Shown piece by piece: positions 41,420-51,685 of a stretch of 64,000 nucleotides of DNA. How positions within the stretch are numbered: position 1 is the first letter of the stretch; each line of letters opens with the position of its first letter. This DNA comes from Shinisaurus crocodilurus (Eukaryota > Chordata > Lepidosauria > Squamata > Shinisauridae). The position numbers and the translations under genes are program-made. The notes beneath the pieces were generated by a model. That model saw nothing but the letters and a program-made list of their open reading frames with translations. It was not told where the DNA came from and searched no databases. The DNA lies in assembly GCA_021292165.1 (NCBI GenBank), contig CM037888.1, forward strand, positions 26,883,041 to 26,947,040, given 5' to 3'.

Positions 41420-43079
41420 GTTTATGAAGCACTGCAGAACCTGTGTGTTTTTAGTGGAATTCATTAAATAAGAAGTAAGAATGATTTGTGTTGGGAGATT
41501 TTTTATTTTCATATGGTCAAGCTGGGTGTGCTGCAGCAGTGTTGACTCCTGTTCCCCTTAATATTGTCAGGCTTGCTTTCAAGTGTGTGAAAAATAGGGG
41601 GAAAGTGTCAGGCCTTATCATACGTTTGACCTTGCACTTTTTATTCTGGCAAGCTGCACTTCCCCTTATCTAGATAAATCCATTACTCTCTCCATCATAA
41701 TATGGCAGAGCAAACATTACAGTCAGCCAGCAAACATCACCAAAGTTAACTTGTAATCGCTTCTTGACTCTCTCTCTCTTTCTCTTTAAAAGGTACTGAT
41801 TAGGTTTCAACCTCTTTAAGTTATTATCTGATTTTGCTAGCCACACTATGAAAAAGCAATCTATCTGGGGTTTTTTGTTTTGTTTTTAAAGGCAGCCTAA
41901 TAGGAAAGCTGGTTAAAATGTGTGCTTAGTTAGGAAAGTATGTTTTGAAGAGGGGGAGAGGGAAGGTATTTGCCTCCCTCTACTGTGTAAACTAGTTTAA
42001 CTCTTTCTTAAGGAGAAAAAGCTGGGGGGGGGGGAGAGAAAGTCAGAGAACCTGAGGTTGTTAATTAGAACACTCTCTACTTCACGTAAGAGAAAGTAAA
42101 TAAAAAAGAAGAAAAAGTCTGCTTTATATTTGGGGGGGGGGGGTTATGAGGACTTTGCATTCTCTTCTGAGGCTCCTCTGCCCCGACTGCACTCTGGTGT
42201 AAGTATGATTATTACAGTGAAATACAGAACAAAGCATCTTTCACCAATACAGATGAAACAGAAGCAAATCTAAGGAGAACTCACCCCTTTGGGTTTTCCA
42301 ATAGGGTGGAATTAGACTTTCACTTGAAAGCTTCAGTAGAACCACAAATCGTTCTGTTACAGGTATACTGTGGAAACAAAGAGAAGAACACAGACTCGGT
42401 GATTTTTCCCCTGACTCTTGTATGGCCATCACTATTTCAGATTGATCTGGGGGAACATTATCATCTGTGCTTATTCTTTGATCCTTTCCTACCGATTTCA
42501 TATTGAGTTTTATTTATTTATTTTTTAAAAAAAAAAACCAACAGCAACCAAAGATTAGCAAGGGCTAGGGAAGTTTGGTGGCCTAGAGATAAGGGAAAGA
42601 GGGTTTGATGTGGCAAGGTGAAAAGGCAGCATGTGTAAGAAAACCACAAGCCATTGTTTGGCTGTGTTTGCACAGCTTACCTTTGCAAGTGAACTTACAA
42701 GGGCCAACACTCAGCTTTTTCTTTTCTTTTCTTTTCTTTTTTAACTTGGAAATTAAAAAAGAAAGAAAGAAAAGCCAACCTAACAAAAACATGTGAGCTT
42801 CCAACTAACAAGAGACCGGAAACTGTGTTTTCAAACAAGTGTCCATTTACCGTACTCCATCTGCCAGACATGATAGATCATGTTACAATTTGTAAAATGT
42901 CAGTTTCATTTCCTCTGAGAAAATGGAACAGTATTGTCCATTTATTTTTTTTTAAAAGCCAATATTATGTCTCAGTTCACCATTTAACTTTACACAGTAT
43001 GCTCATTGGGGCAAGTTCATTTTGATTGTGTTATTCTGTAAAAATCTATGAACACTGATGGTGGCGTAGTAATAATAAT
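41420..43079. other. Intergenic DNA without recognised repeats
   Basis: Mainly AT-rich with G-runs at about 42025 and 42131 and a TTTTC run at about 42718. Small frames on both strands have no domain. Confidence 0.35.
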
Positions 43080-43245
43080 AACATAAGAAGAGCCCAGCTG
43101 AATCAGACCAAATGCCTATCAAGTTGAGCATTCTGTTCACATAGTGGTCAACCAACCATTTGGGAGAAGACCACCAGTAGGGCAAGAGTGCACTAGTTCC
43201 CTCCTGTCCATATTCCTCAGCAACTGCCTCTGATACTTGAAGCAT
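43080..43245 (-). mobile_element. CR1 3' untranslated fragment
   Basis: AACATAAGAAGAGCCCAGCT, GAATCAGACCAAATGCCTAT and GGTCAACCAACCATTTGGGA, ending CAGCAACTGCCTCTGATAC. This is the antisense CR1 3' end. It breaks off at the fold-back that follows. Confidence 0.75.
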
Positions 43246-43500
43246 TGAGTGTGGGTTGTTGTTGAAACGTGGGTTGTTGTTGAGATATAGGTTATTGTGT
43301 TGTCTGAACCCAGCTGAGCTAACAAGCCATGACTTGTTAACCACAAACAACCCATGAAGAGAATCCATGGTTTGTTGTTGGGTTGTGAACTGTGGGTTGC
43401 TCACCATGGTTTGTTATCTCAGCTGGGTTCAGACAACACAGTAACCCACCTTTCAACAACAACCTGTGGTTCAATGACAACCCATACTCAATCCTTGAGT
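43246..43500. mobile_element. Fold-back element with ACAACCCA arms
   Basis: GTGTTGTCTGAACCCAGCTG, AGCTAACAAGCCATG and its mirror CATGGTTTGTTATCTCAGCT, GGGTTCAGACAACACAG; the outer arms are GTGTGGGTTGTTGTTGAAAC and CAACAACAACCTGTGG. About 250 bp. A looser relative with CATCCGAACCCAGCCC occurs at about 19500-19700. Confidence 0.65.
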
Positions 43501-43568
43501 GAGGGTTATTGCATTGTCTAAACCCAGTCAATATATAGCCATCATAACTATTGATAGCCTTATCAATA

Positions 43569-43570
43569 AT

Positions 43571-43603
<33 letters not shown>
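43569..43603. repeat. (AAC)n microsatellite
   Basis: About 11 AAC units. Confidence 0.95.
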
Positions 43604-43604
<1 letters not shown>

Positions 43605-43751
43605 TATATTATATTGTAATCATCATGGCCATATGTTGTTGCCTTATCTTGCATCAACCATTGCTCCATCCATCCCAGTGCTGCATGCTCTAACTGGCAG
43701 TGCCTGTGCAGCATCTCAAACCAGGGTCTCTCTCAGCCCTACCACCTCAGG

Positions 43752-43938
43752 AGAAGGTCCATCGCTCAGTGGTAGAGTTCATGCTTTGGGTGCCAAAGGA
43801 CCCAGGTTCAATCCCCAGCAGCATCTCCACAAAAGTCTGGGAAAGACCACAGTCCAAAAGCTTGGAGACCCAGTGCCAGTCGGTGTACTGTAGAGAATAC
43901 TGCACTAGAGGGACCACTGATCTGACACCTAAGAATGT
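43752..43938 (+). mobile_element. tRNA-derived SINE, plus-strand copy
   Basis: A box in CGCTCAGTGGTAGAGTTCAT (43763-43782), B box CAGGTTCAATCCCCAGC (43803-43819), a body with AGTCTGGGAAAGACC and CCAGTGCCAGTCGGTGTACT, and a tail GAATACTGCACTAGAGGGAC. Best copy for promoter boxes in this window. The 30-base spacing between boxes fits tRNA-type Pol III promoters. Confidence 0.8.
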
Positions 43939-43965
43939 ATTTTATTTATTTATTTTGGAGATATG

Positions 43966-44030
43966 GGAGATTGAAGCTGGGACTTTCTGCATGTAGAACT
44001 TGTGCTCCACCACTGAGCCCCCTGCAGCCA
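43966..44030 (-). mobile_element. tRNA-SINE head
   Basis: GATTGAAGCTGGGACTTTCT then GTGCTCCACCACTGAGCCCC: reversed B and A boxes. Confidence 0.6.
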
Positions 44031-44106
44031 AACAGCTGGGATATATATACTATATAAATAGGGTTGTGTGAAAATTTTTCAGGAACAAAAAACAGAACGG
44101 TGACAT

Positions 44107-44108
<2 letters not shown>

Positions 44109-44143
<35 letters not shown>
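44109..44143. repeat. (AT)n microsatellite
   Basis: About 17 AT units. Confidence 0.95.
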
Positions 44144-44145
<2 letters not shown>

Positions 44146-44520
44146 CATATCCCTCTCTTATAATCCTGAGTTTTGCCTCATATAACAGCAGACCCAAACT
44201 AGTTTCAATCCAGTTTAACCAGCATCACTTCTCCAAACACTTGTTGGGATTGTTGCTTTGCGGGTCTTCTGAAAACTTTGCCGTAACAATTGCATTTTAA
44301 AGAACAACCCAGAGGACCCTTTATGAATAAAGGAGGACAGTCAAAATGCTCTTCAACTTCAGGGTGAGACATTGGCCCTGTTCAGAAGTATCCCTCTTGC
44401 TTTGGACGAATGCATGAGAGGGGAGAGGAGCCATGATGACTAATCTCCCCATCTAGCATCTGCACCGTGCCTCACAACAACTGCCTCCCTGCACTTCACT
44501 TTTCCTGCATTAGTATTTGC

Positions 44521-44721
44521 AGAGGTGGCTGGGGACGCCAATGTCAGTGGGGGGTGTGCGCGTCCACTCCAGATTTCACTGTGAACTTTTAAGGAGCTAT
44601 CCGTGGTTCTGAACCTATTTTGGGGTTTAGGGTCAGCACCATAGATAGCTCCTTAAAAATTCAAACTAAAGCCTGGAGTGGATATACTGCCCCACTGGCA
44701 CTGGGGCCACCTGCCCGCACT
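44521..44721. mobile_element. Fold-back element, family F1 subtype a
   Basis: CGTCCACTCCAGATTTCACT, AACTTTTAAGGAGCTATCCG and TGGTTCTGAACCTATTTTGG face CAGCACCATAGATAGCTCC and CCTGGAGTGGATATACTGCC. Ends are diverged and no target duplication is visible. Confidence 0.75.
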
Positions 44722-44745
44722 GAGATGTGTTAAATCTTTCCTTCT

Positions 44746-44906
44746 CATGCTGGCTCAGCTTGTCTGAGTGTGGAAAGCTAAGCAGGGTCAGGCCTGGTTA
44801 TTACTTGGATGGGAGACCCCTCCTCTAGTTTCCTGCATTGAGCAGGGGTTGGACTCGATGGCCTTGAAGGCTCCTTCCAACTCTATGATCTATGAAATCT
44901 ATGAAA
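44746..44906 (+). mobile_element. 5S rRNA-derived SINE with CR1-like tail, copy 3
   Basis: Best copy. CTCATGCTGGCTCAGCTTGT, CTGAGTGTGGAAAGCTAAGC, AGGGTCAGGCCTGGTTATTA and CTTGGATGGGAGACC track 5S rRNA from about base 33 to 95 with few changes. Then CTAGTTTCCTGCATTGAGCA, GGGGTTGGACTCGATGGCC, TCCTTCCAACTCTATG and a repeated ATCTATGAA form the CR1-like end. It lies only 25 bases after an F1 fold-back. Confidence 0.85.
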
Positions 44907-45164
44907 TATGTAGAAATATGCAAATTTTGGGGGAACCCTTATGCAAAACAAGCTGAAATGAAATTCTCTCACCTGTCTGCACTAGTCAAATCCGTACATG
45001 GCGAGGACAATGCCATATCTTCCTGCCATGTCGCTGTTAAGAATGAGGAGCCTGTCAGGAAAAAAAAGAGATGGCAATCCTAATTCAGCACTGACTGACA
45101 TGGTTGACTATGCAGGGATTCAGACTTTTAAGAGCTAAGCACTCAGAGCCCCCCCACCCCCGGC

Positions 45165-45300
45165 TGGGCAAATTTACCCATTTCAGTTTCCCCCACATTC
45201 CATTCTTTTTAGCACCTCAAGTTCATTCCATCCTGAATATGAAGAAATGTGTGTATTTTGGTAAATTCTTATCAAAAGCAAATTAAAGCAAAAAAAAAAA
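45165..45300. repeat. Dispersed repeat, family R2 copy
   Basis: CTGGGCAAATTTACCCATTT, CCTCAAGTTCATTCCATCCT and GAAGAAATGTGTGTATTTTG parallel 26010-26390. Confidence 0.5.
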
Positions 45301-45514
45301 GATCAGCCATCCCTTCTGGTTACTCACCCTACATGTAAGCTATGAGAAAGTCCTTGCTTGTAGATCTGGAGGACATCACATTTTAAAGTGCCTTACCAAA
45401 TGTGCAGCTGCCAGCGCTCCAGAGCTTCATGCATCTGGCCATGGAAAGAACCATAACAAAGCAGGGCCTTTCCTATCCCTAGCCAGTTTGCATCTGCCTA
45501 TAATTCAAAAGGAA

Positions 45515-45770
45515 GGCCGGGTTTATTTATTTATTTATTTATTATATTTATACCCATACTCCGCCTTTTTTCCTGCAAGGAACCCAAGGCGGCTTACATA
45601 ATAATCCTCCTCCTCTCCATTTTATCTTCACAACAACCCTGTCAGGTAGGTTAGGCTGAGAGTCAGTGACTGGCCCAAAGTCACCCAGTGAGCTTCATGG
45701 CCGAGCGGGGACTGGAACCTGGATCTCCCGAGTCCCAGGCCAACACTCTCACCAGTGCAATAAGGGCTGG
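45515..45770 (-). mobile_element. CORE-SINE, antisense copy
   Basis: TTTATTTATT run, CCATACTCCGCCTTTTTTCC, AAGGAACCCAAGGCGGCTTA, ACAACAACCCTGTCAGGTAG, GTGACTGGCCCAAAGTCACC, CAGTGAGCTTCATGGCCGAG and the B-box side (GGAACCTGGATCTCCCG). Near full length. Confidence 0.8.
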
Positions 45771-46277
45771 CAAAACACAACAGAGAAGAACTCTAGGATA
45801 TTTTCATGTAACTTCTTCAGAAATCAGGGTTTGTAAAAGATTCATCATGGAACACCTCAACCTCCCTCCACCCCCAGGGCTCATGGAACCAGAAGCAGTG
45901 AAGGCAAAAGGCAGAAGCCAATTTGACCTCTAAGAGGCACAGTGTATGTTTTCCCAAAGGGAAACTCCAGCAAACAGGAAATGTGAGTGTTTGTGGGAGC
46001 TGGCACACAGGGTGCTTAGGGATAATCAGTTAGATCTGTGGTGGCCAGACAGAAAAACACTCAGTGTGGACCTGGTGCAACATCATTTCAAATTCACTTT
46101 GATAGGATTTTGTTTTCAGACCCTCTACCCTAGGGGCTTGGAGTAGATAGCTCCATGGCTACCTGCCAGACAGCTCCCTGTATCTATCTTAACACTTGGG
46201 TCAGTCTCCAGTCACTACCAGCTTCACATACAACTCTCCTGCATTGGACACACACACACACAAAAGTATTCCAATTT

Positions 46278-46605
46278 AAGAATGTAAGAACACAAGAAGA
46301 ACCCTATTGGATCAGACTTAAGGTCTATCTAGTCCAGCTTTCTGCTTTCCATAGTAGCCAACCAGATGCCTTTGGGAAGCTCACAAGCAGGGTCAGAAGG
46401 CAATAGACCTCTCCTAGAGTGACTTTCCAGCAGATGGTAATCAGCGATATTTTGCACTAAATCTGGAGGCTCCGTAGAGCCATCACTCCTAAATTTAGGT
46501 GGTGAGTGGCAGCAGAAATTGAGCCATCGTCACATCCTGTGGCAGCAAATTCCATAAGTTATGTAAGCATTGTGTGAAGAAATACTTCTGCACATGACTT
46601 CTTCA
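46278..46605 (-). mobile_element. CR1 3' fragment
   Basis: AAGAATGTAAGAACACAAGA, ACCCTATTGGATCAGACTTA, TGCCTTTGGGAAGCTCACAA and CACATCCTGTGGCAGCAAAT then TTCCATAAGTTATG. It covers the 3' untranslated end and the last part of ORF2. Truncated. Confidence 0.75.
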
Positions 46606-47265
46606 GTGTATGGATTAACTATGAAGAAGGACAGTCCGGGTCGCAGTCCCCCGCAGCCGCCCCCAAAAAGGAAAAAACAGTGAAAATACAGTAGCAGGAG
46701 AATTTGGGCATATCCTCATGTCTTCTCATGGATTTCACAGTTCTTCTCGTGTATGATGCAAATGATCAAATAAAAACAAGGTAACAGATAAAACAGGATC
46801 TGAATAGAACCCTCACCAGACTACAATTCCCAGAATTCTTTGAGGGATGGAATTAAAGTGGTATGAAACCTATATAGGTTTGTGGTCCAGATTTGTCACC
46901 TTGAGAAGACTTTTAGTTGGTTGATGGATAGATACTTTCATAAGCCAACCTGCTGCCTTTTTCATTCTGGCCTGAACCTCTGAGCTCCCCACACCCTCAT
47001 TCTGAACATTAAAATTGGAACCTCCAGGGGCTAACATCTCCCCCACCCCACGTGGAGTTTGGAGAGCAGGTTATACCACTTCTTCATACAATTGCACAGA
47101 GTCTGTTGATCCTTCGCATAATTCCCTTCAGAAGTTCAGATGTTTCAAGTTCACCCTTGTGGCAGTTTTGCCATGTAGACTCAACAGAAAGCAGATTTCG
47201 ATGACAAACTATTTTGATCTGTCCATAATTGTTCCATAAGAACTGCAGATTTTCTTGCACACTCA
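46606..47265. other. Intergenic DNA without recognised repeats
   Basis: No repeat, exon or RNA gene recognised. A CCTCATTCTGAACATTAAAA stretch and adjacent text look unique. Confidence 0.35.
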
Positions 47266-47356
47266 CAGTGCAATCCTATGCATGTCTACTCAAAAGTAAG
47301 TTCCATTTAGTTCAATGGAGCTTACTCCCAGATATATAGCTATAGAATTGCAGCCT
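47266..47356. mobile_element. Harbinger-like palindromic MITE, family H2
   Basis: CAGTGCAATCCTATGCATGT, TACTCAAAAGTAAG and the mirror CTTACTCCCAGATATATAGC, ATTGCAGCC. About 90 bp. Confidence 0.7.
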
Positions 47357-47725
47357 TTATTCTGTGTTTGTGTGGGGATGCGAGGGAGGGAGGAGGATAT
47401 GATAATGCTAGTGGAGTTTTAAGTTATGTAGATTTTCTAACATTTAAGATAAGGGGGGAAAGTATTCTTTAGAATCTGATCTATCACCATAGATCATAGA
47501 AGGACCTTGGGAAGGGTGGAGGAAGGAGGAGAGCGAAATGTTGGGGATTGCTAAAAGAGCTGGGAGAGGATAGTATGAGATGTTATCTCTCCCCTCTTGC
47601 GTTTGCAAGCACAGCAGAGCAGACCCCAACTACAGCAGAAAAAAATGTGAGCGTGTGGAGCTGCTGGTTAGAAAACAGCGTTAGCATTTAGTCTTTACAG
47701 GCTGCCCTTCTGGGCAGACTGGGGG

Positions 47726-47897
47726 CTTGTTCGCACGACACGGGAACCGCAAGTCCCCCGCGGTTCCCGTGTCGTGTGCACGCCGACCGGGGGTGCCCCC
47801 GCGGGACAGCCACGGGCGGGACGCACGCAAAGTGACCATGGTCGGTAGAGGGGTAAGCCCCTACCGCGTGTGGTCACCCTGCCGTCCGAACAGCAAT
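47726..47897. mobile_element. CpG-rich fold-back element
   Basis: CACGACACGGGAACCGC pairs with CGCGGTTCCCGTGTCGTG around an 8-base loop. An outer pair TTGTTCGCACG and GTCCGAACAGCA is loose. Very CpG-rich. Its minus-strand and plus-strand frames are structural artefacts. Confidence 0.55.
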
Positions 47898-48120
47898 ATT
47901 TGCTTCGGCTATTGGGTGGTATAAAATGTAATAAAGAAATAAATTTGCGCGTCTTTGGGGGGGGGGGAGTCTTCCTTCTTTTCCTTTTCCCTCCCCGCCC
48001 TTTTCTTAGAAAGATCTAAGAAACGGGTTTTATATATTGGGAGAAGGCGGGGAGCAGAATCCACCCCACCCCGGGGTTATTGGGAATGGCAATGTGATCG
48101 ACACGGAGAGAAAAATGCCT

Positions 48121-48234
48121 AGCTGCGATCCTATAATATACGCCTTTGTCTGTCTACCCAAAGGTAAGCCCTCTGAGTTCCCTGGAGTTCCCGTTGAGTT
48201 CCCTGGAGCAAAGCGAGTATAGGATTGCAGCCTA
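48121..48234. mobile_element. Harbinger-like palindromic MITE, family H2
   Basis: GCTGCGATCCTATAATATAC, CAAAGGTAAGCCCTCTGAG, then GAGTATAGGATTGCAGCCTA. A TTCCCTGGAG tandem lies inside. Confidence 0.6.
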
Positions 48235-48240
48235 GTAAAG

Positions 48241-48345
48241 GCGCAATCCTATGCATGCTTAGACGCGGGTGGGGGGAGGGTCCTACAACTCCTAGCATTG
48301 CTGACTGGGGAGTGCTGGGAATTGTAGGACTTTTTTCTCCTGCTA
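48241..48345. mobile_element. Harbinger-like MITE, family H1, decayed
   Basis: Left end GCGCAATCCTATGCATGCTT after TAA, then the inner hairpin CCTACAACTCCTAGCATTGC / AGTGCTGGGAATTGTAGGAC. The right end is decayed. It directly abuts the H2 copy. Confidence 0.6.
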
Positions 48346-48426
48346 AACGTGCACAGGAGTTGTTCTTCTAATTCTTACCGGTTTTCCCCACTCAACCTAT
48401 TTTCCGATCGCCCTCCCCTTACTCTC

Positions 48427-48460
48427 TCACACGCGCGCGCGCGCACACACACACACACAC
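48427..48460. repeat. (CG)/(CA)n microsatellite
   Basis: CGCGCG run followed by CACACA, about 34 bases, potential Z-DNA. Confidence 0.9.
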
Positions 48461-48479
48461 CAGCCTCTAAGACCTGCCG

Positions 48480-49320
48480 CTGAGTTAAATTATGATCCAA
48501 AGACTTTGGGGTGGGAACAATCAATCAGGATACCTGGGGTAGTGTGTAATGTGTCTGCTCTTGGCAGCGGGGGGAAACCGCCCCCGATCGTGGTCCCCCA
48601 GTAGGTTAAATAAATATGATACTAGAAGACCAAACCGAGAGGATCAGATGGCAGCCTCCGTCAGCTGTTGATAAAGTACAATCTTCCTTTAATACACGCT
48701 GGGAAAGTTATTTAACACTTACCCAACAAAAAAAAAGAGAGAGAGGAGGAGGAGGAGGAGGAAAGGAGGAGAAAACACACAATTGGTTTTCTCTGCGTCT
48801 CTCTTAGGTAAAGTGAGAGCAGGGAAGCGTTCTTTTGAAAGCGTCACCCTTTTGAAAAGGCAAAGCTAGAGAGCGATCTCTCCCTCTCCCTCTCTTTCCT
48901 GGGGAAGATTGCACAAGAGGGCTTTATTAGGAAATCACACACTTGATAGGGAAGTTAACACGGCGGTGGACGGATAGATAGTAGCAAGGCGAGGGACATA
49001 CTGTTAATGTGAGAGAGGGGGGCGGGCGGGGCTGCCGTTACCTATTGGCAGACCGATAGATATCCCTTTGTTGTAAAGGGACTTACGATTTTGTCGGATT
49101 GATTTGTAGCGCAATGAGTCTGCCAAGGTGGATCGCTTAGCATCCGGATGGAGGGATAGACAAAGAAATCATTTCGCAGGAAAGAGGGCTTCAGAGCGTT
49201 GTTGAACCCGCTTCACGCGCGCTGGTGGCCTTCACAACAATCCTGTAAGATAGGTCAGTTATATTATCCCCATTTTACAGTTGCGGGACCGAGGCTACAG
49301 GGAGGCGGTGGCTTGTCTAA
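48480..49320. other. Intergenic DNA, partly CpG-richer
   Basis: Contains a GGA run at 48741-48763, a GGGCGGGCGGGGCTGCCG cluster near 49020 and a MIR-like fragment (TATTATCCCCATTTTACAGT) near 49261-49282. The part at 48960-49200 is repeat-free and carries a CCCTTTGTTGTAAAGG word. No exon supported. Confidence 0.3.
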
Positions 49321-49336
49321 GACTTCATGTGAGTAA

Positions 49337-49469
49337 GGGCGCAATCCTAGGCATGTTTAGACAGAACAAAAAAGTCCTACAACTCCCAGCATTCCCCAGC
49401 ATGGCTGGAGGATGCTGGGAGTTGTAGGACTTCCCCCTCCCCTGTCTAAACATGCTTAGGATTGCGCCC
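49337..49469. mobile_element. Harbinger-like MITE, family H1
   Basis: GGGCGCAATCCTAGGCATGT, TTAGACAG at the left and CTGTCTAAACATGCTTAGG, ATTGCGCCC at the right, exact TIRs of about 28 bases save one mismatch. The inner hairpin is GTCCTACAACTCCCAGCATT / ATGCTGGGAGTTGTAGGAC. Left flank TAA; the right flank is diverged. Confidence 0.8.
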
Positions 49470-49509
49470 GTAGAGGCTGATGGGGAAGCTTGAGCCTCTT
49501 CCACAGCTT

Positions 49510-49637
49510 GCAGCGCAATCCTGTGCATGTTTACTCGGGAGTAAGCCCCCACCATGTTCAGTGGAGTCGAGCCCCAAACAGCGCGATCCTGTCTACTCAG
49601 AGTTCAATCCCAGGAAAGTTGGCATGGGATTGCACCC
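49510..49637. mobile_element. Two tandem Harbinger-like MITEs, family H2
   Basis: GCAGCGCAATCCTGTGCATG, TTTACTCGGGAGTAAGCCCC, then a second start CGCGATCCTGTCTACTC and an end GGCATGGGATTGCACCC. The copies overlap or abut at about 49578. Confidence 0.6.
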
Positions 49638-49844
49638 TGGATGTATTTAGTGTAGCGGATGTGCAGTCAAGAGGGGAGAGATAATATCTCATAATATCCT
49701 CTCCCAGCTCTTTTAGCAATCCCCAACATTTAGGATTGCACGCCTGTGAGTGTTTCCTCCGAAGGTAAGCCCACCTCCTCGTGTTGTGTGCTGCGGCTTA
49801 CATGCAGGAGAGCGTGGGTGGCCTTGGATCAGCCTTCTTGGCCG

Positions 49845-49925
49845 AACCAACCTAGGCGTGCTTACCTGAGAGCGAGCCCCAGTGGGACTCACTTCCGAGG
49901 AAACATACACTGGAACATAACTTCC
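49845..49925. mobile_element. Harbinger-like MITE, family H2, diverged
   Basis: TAGGCGTGCTTACCTGAGAG, CGAGCCCCAGTGGGACTCA and CCGAGGAAACATACAC. Confidence 0.5.
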
Positions 49926-50189
49926 CGACTCGGTGGGCCACCACCATGCTAAAGTTCGCAGTTAGACAGAATGGTGTGCCACATCACGATGGAGTGCCCG
50001 CTTCGGCGTACGGCGTGCGAACATGCACTTTTTAGCACGCATTTAGCACAGTTCAAGTGGCACCTCCCCCTGCGAGTGCGAAGGCAGTTGCAGTCCCCGT
50101 GACTTGCCCAAGACTACCTAAAGGGTCTTCGGAGATGAGTGGGGAGCCAGACCCCCTTTTCAGCTGCCGTGTGTACCTTCCCCCACCCG

Positions 50190-50191
<2 letters not shown>

Positions 50192-50236
<45 letters not shown>
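50192..50236. repeat. (GA)n microsatellite
   Basis: About 22 GA units. Confidence 0.95.
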
Positions 50237-50242
<6 letters not shown>

Positions 50243-50324
50243 TGTCCGACATGGAGAGATTAGAGAAAGTCAGAGCGGCGGATGCACTGACTATAAGTTA
50301 GGCGCTACAGGCATATGTGTGCGC

Positions 50325-50326
<2 letters not shown>

Positions 50327-50359
<33 letters not shown>

Positions 50360-50386
50360 TGAGAGAGAGAGAGAGAGAGAGAGAGA
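50327..50386. repeat. Compound (GT)n-(GA)n microsatellite
   Basis: About 15 GT units passing through GAGTGA into about 12 GA units. Confidence 0.95.
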
Positions 50387-50790
50387 TCATTTCACAAAGC
50401 AAGTACTGAAATGTTCAAGAGATGTTTGGAAGATAACCGTTGCATTTATTTCAATTGCTTGGAGTGTATTGAAGAATGCATGTAAGACAAGTGAAAAAAG
50501 GAAAAGCTTAACTTGAGAGAGAGAGAGAGAGACTATCCAGACAAAATTAAACACTTCGTTGCAATGGGAGAGTTAAGCACCTTCTCCCAAAGAGCTCACC
50601 TTGGACTTCTGTAGCTGGATCGTGCCCTAAGTTTCCAGGCACTTTGGCAAGTTAAAAAGGAACGCTAGCTTCTCTGCCTCCACTCCCCACCCGCCCACTC
50701 GCAATTTCGGATCTGTGTGAAAGGACCCGGAGACTGGTGAACCCCGTCAAGTAAGCGCGCAGCGCACCCCCATAAAATGCGCGCACTTAC

Positions 50791-50955
50791 CGCGTGGGCC
50801 CCGTTTCCCGTGCGTGCTGCTGCTGCTGCCGTTTGCTGTAGCGTAGCTAATCCTGTACGCTTTGGTTGGCACCGCGCTCCGTCTAACCTGGGAACTGGAG
50901 TTCGTCGTGTTATTTGGTGGTTGCAGCAGCAGCAGCAGCAGCAGCAGCAACTCAC
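50791..50955 (-). CDS. Weak candidate internal exon, unknown protein
   Basis: On the minus strand, an acceptor-like CTGCATTTCTCAGTCATTTC then AG precedes base 50955, and a donor-like CACGCG|GTAAGTGCGC follows base 50791. The segment between is 165 bases, divisible by three, and open in two of three minus-strand frames. In one frame it begins GELLLLLLLLLQPPNN, with the leucines coming from the (GCA)9 tract at 50923-50949. It continues TTNSSSQVRRSAVPTKAYRI and holds several N-glycosylation-type motifs (NTT, NSS, NGS). No domain recognised and no partner exon seen. Chance is a serious alternative in this GC-rich stretch. Confidence 0.15.
50923..50949. repeat. (GCA)9 microsatellite
   Basis: Nine GCA units. 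A shorter TGC run (about five units) lies at 50815-50829. Confidence 0.95.
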
Positions 50956-51009
50956 CTGAAATGACTGAGAAATGCAGAAGTGAATGGTCTCTAAGTGAGG
51001 TCACTGGAT

Positions 51010-51321
51010 GGCAGGCTCCCGGTGGTTCCACGTGGATCTATGGCCCCAGAAGAGCCTTCAGTGTGGTGGCTCCACTTCTCTGGAACTCCCTGCCTCTGCA
51101 GCTCAGGCTGGCTCCTCCGGCACTGTGTTGTTTTCGGCCTCCTGAAAACATCTATATTTCAAGAAGCCTTCCTTGACTGTCTAGCCCCTGTTTTATTGAT
51201 ATCCCGTATTTTAACGTATTGTTTTAGTCTTTTATCTTTTTCATTGGTCACCGCTCTGGAATCTGTTTAGATGCCGAGCAGTATATAAATGTTGTAAATA
51301 AATAAATTAATAATAATAATA
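51010..51321 (+). mobile_element. L2-like LINE 3' end
   Basis: GGCTCCCGGTGGTTCCACGT start, a frame with RRAFSVVAPLLWNSLPLQLR, a T-rich 3' region, TCACCGCTCTGGAATCTG, AGCAGTATATAAATGTTG and a (TAAA)n then (TAA)n tail. Same 5' cut point as 28325 and 59222. Confidence 0.8.
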
Positions 51322-51344
51322 ATTAAGTAGGAGACACACGTGCT

Positions 51345-51368
51345 TGGTGGTGGTGGTGGTGGTGGTGG
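51345..51368. repeat. (TGG)n microsatellite
   Basis: Eight TGG units. Confidence 0.9.
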
Positions 51369-51685
51369 GTTTATATTACTGCTCGAAAACATCACTTGGA
51401 GGTCCAGATAGAAATGAGCATATTCTCTGCTTTGCTCCCTGCTAAGAAGGCTTTGTCCGCATGACCAATCGTAATTAATTCTAACCACTGATAACGTTCA
51501 CATTATTGTGTATATGGTGCCATCAGTGTTCCAGGTATTTCACGTACTGCTTTCAGTAATCCTTACCAAAAAAACACAACCCTGTAAAGTAGGCCAGGAA
51601 TAGTATCTCCCTCTTGGGGACAAAGCGGAGCAGGTGGAGGCTGAGCAGTAGTGAATTTATGGCCAATTTCCTAGTTCGCCACTTA

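Noticed and set aside
43763..43819. tRNA gene from the A and B boxes
   Set aside because: The arms do not fold as a cloverleaf around the boxes, and the same sequence with the same tail recurs at several sites, so it is a SINE head.
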